A DNA stretch of 64,000 nucleotides from positions 26,704 to 90,703 of the forward strand of contig JAGHYV010000003.1 in the NCBI GenBank assembly GCA_017743475.1. Direction: 5' to 3'. A program made the translations under genes and the position numbers. Shown here piece after piece: positions 63,770-64,000 of the stretch. This DNA is from Roseiflexus sp. Its GTDB lineage: Bacteria > Chloroflexota > Chloroflexia > Chloroflexales > Roseiflexaceae. Under the pieces are notes generated by a model that saw only the letters and a list, made by a program, of their open reading frames with translations, did not search any database and had not been told where the DNA came from. Each line of letters starts with the position of its first letter. The first letter of the stretch is position 1.

Positions 63770-64000
63770 ATGCCCGTATGGGAGATGCGGGCGATGCTTC
63801 AGGCGATCCGACGAATGCCACGGTCGAAGCACACGCGGGCAACCGCGCGCCGGGTGCGAGGCGCTGTCGGCGCCCGGCACGTATGGGCGCACGAATGCGG
63901 TGCAGAAGCCATTGAAGCGCTGGCGCTGGTCGCCGCGCTCATCGCGCTGCTGGCGCTTCTCAGCCTGGTCGTGCGCGACCGGGCTTCCGCGATTGGCGGC
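63770..64000 (+). CDS. type IVb (Flp/TadE-like) prepilin-like protein, partial
   Basis: 77 codons, running off the right edge. The N-terminus is a basic leader (MPVWEMRAMLQAIRRMPRSKHTRATARRVRGAVGARHVW) followed by the prepilin-type junction ECG-AEAIE: a Gly, then Glu at +5, and a hydrophobic helix ALALVAALIALLALLSLVV. That is the pattern processed by prepilin peptidase in Flp and TadE-type proteins. The leader is long for the family. No clear ribosome-binding site; the frame is also open upstream, so the start could be further 5'. Confidence 0.5.
   Translation, partial: MPVWEMRAMLQAIRRMPRSKHTRATARRVRGAVGARHVWAHECGAEAIEALALVAALIALLALLSLVVRDRASAIGG

Noticed and set aside
1..64000. CRISPR array search
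   Set aside because: The tandem repeats seen have 7-bp periods and no unique spacers of 30-40 bp; no cas-like genes were seen.

Overview
The window is about 64 kb of GC-rich bacterial chromosome. Gene content and style point to a filamentous phototrophic Chloroflexota, most likely Roseiflexus-like. This is inferred from recognised families (LamG and alpha-2-macroglobulin surface proteins, tricorn protease, RsbR-type STAS fragments, an F420/LLM oxidoreductase, short spaced operons on both strands) and not from a database match. The region is chromosomal: housekeeping genes (gatB, hisB, tyrS, deoC, glgA, groES-groEL, a tRNA-Lys) alternate with secreted and membrane proteins and with decaying or repetitive DNA.

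Layout. 0-0.85 kb: an SDR reductase cut by the left edge and an acyl carrier protein. 1-4.5 kb: three secreted LamG-domain proteins, two of them sharing about 711 bp with no difference found by eye. 4.5-7.5 kb: a tight operon of S41 peptidase, hisB and an LLM oxidoreductase leading into the third LamG gene. 7.5-10.5 kb: a membrane histidine-kinase-like protein coupled to a PBP2-type transpeptidase. 10.7-14.7 kb: a Ca2+/Na+ antiporter, a lipoprotein glycosidase and a two-gene ABC exporter. 15-18.4 kb: gatB, an adenosine-specific kinase, small membrane proteins and a stand-alone Lrp/AsnC ligand domain. 18.6-33.7 kb: a co-directional cell-envelope locus with a dual-specificity phosphatase, two large polytopic membrane proteins (the second GT-C-like), two GT4 glycosyltransferases, a 1748-residue alpha-2-macroglobulin-like protein and a clan-A glycoside hydrolase. 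33.7-37.6 kb: a peptide ABC transporter (binding protein and two permeases; no ATPases here). 38-41.3 kb: a full-length but heavily frameshifted tricorn protease pseudogene. 41.3-49.1 kb: a methyltransferase, a DUF2892 protein, an aminotransferase, a response regulator, a winged-helix protein, a sulfite-oxidase-like protein, a sugar dehydrogenase/isomerase pair (the isomerase broken by one amber codon) and deoC. 49.1-49.8 kb: a repeat and a STAS-domain remnant. 49.9-54.6 kb: a zinc-ribbon protein, glgA, a tandem-domain PPK2, DUF507 and tRNA-Lys. 54.6-55.3 kb: a cluster of REP-like double hairpins. 55.3-62.8 kb: groEL-groES, tyrS, a YbaK-type deacylase, dodecin, a cation transporter and a GAF histidine kinase. 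62.9-64 kb: an IS4-type transposase remnant and the start of a possible type IVb prepilin.

Signals. Promoters here repeatedly use an extended -10 box (TGnTATAAT), several so close to the start codon that the mRNA would be almost leaderless. Heptanucleotide repeat arrays occur at several intergenic sites. Two of them run, in the same orientation relative to the gene, straight into the start codons of unrelated genes (a methyltransferase and tyrS) where a ribosome-binding site would be expected. Four in-frame stops in the two best-preserved pseudogenes are all TAG and each fits a single transition.
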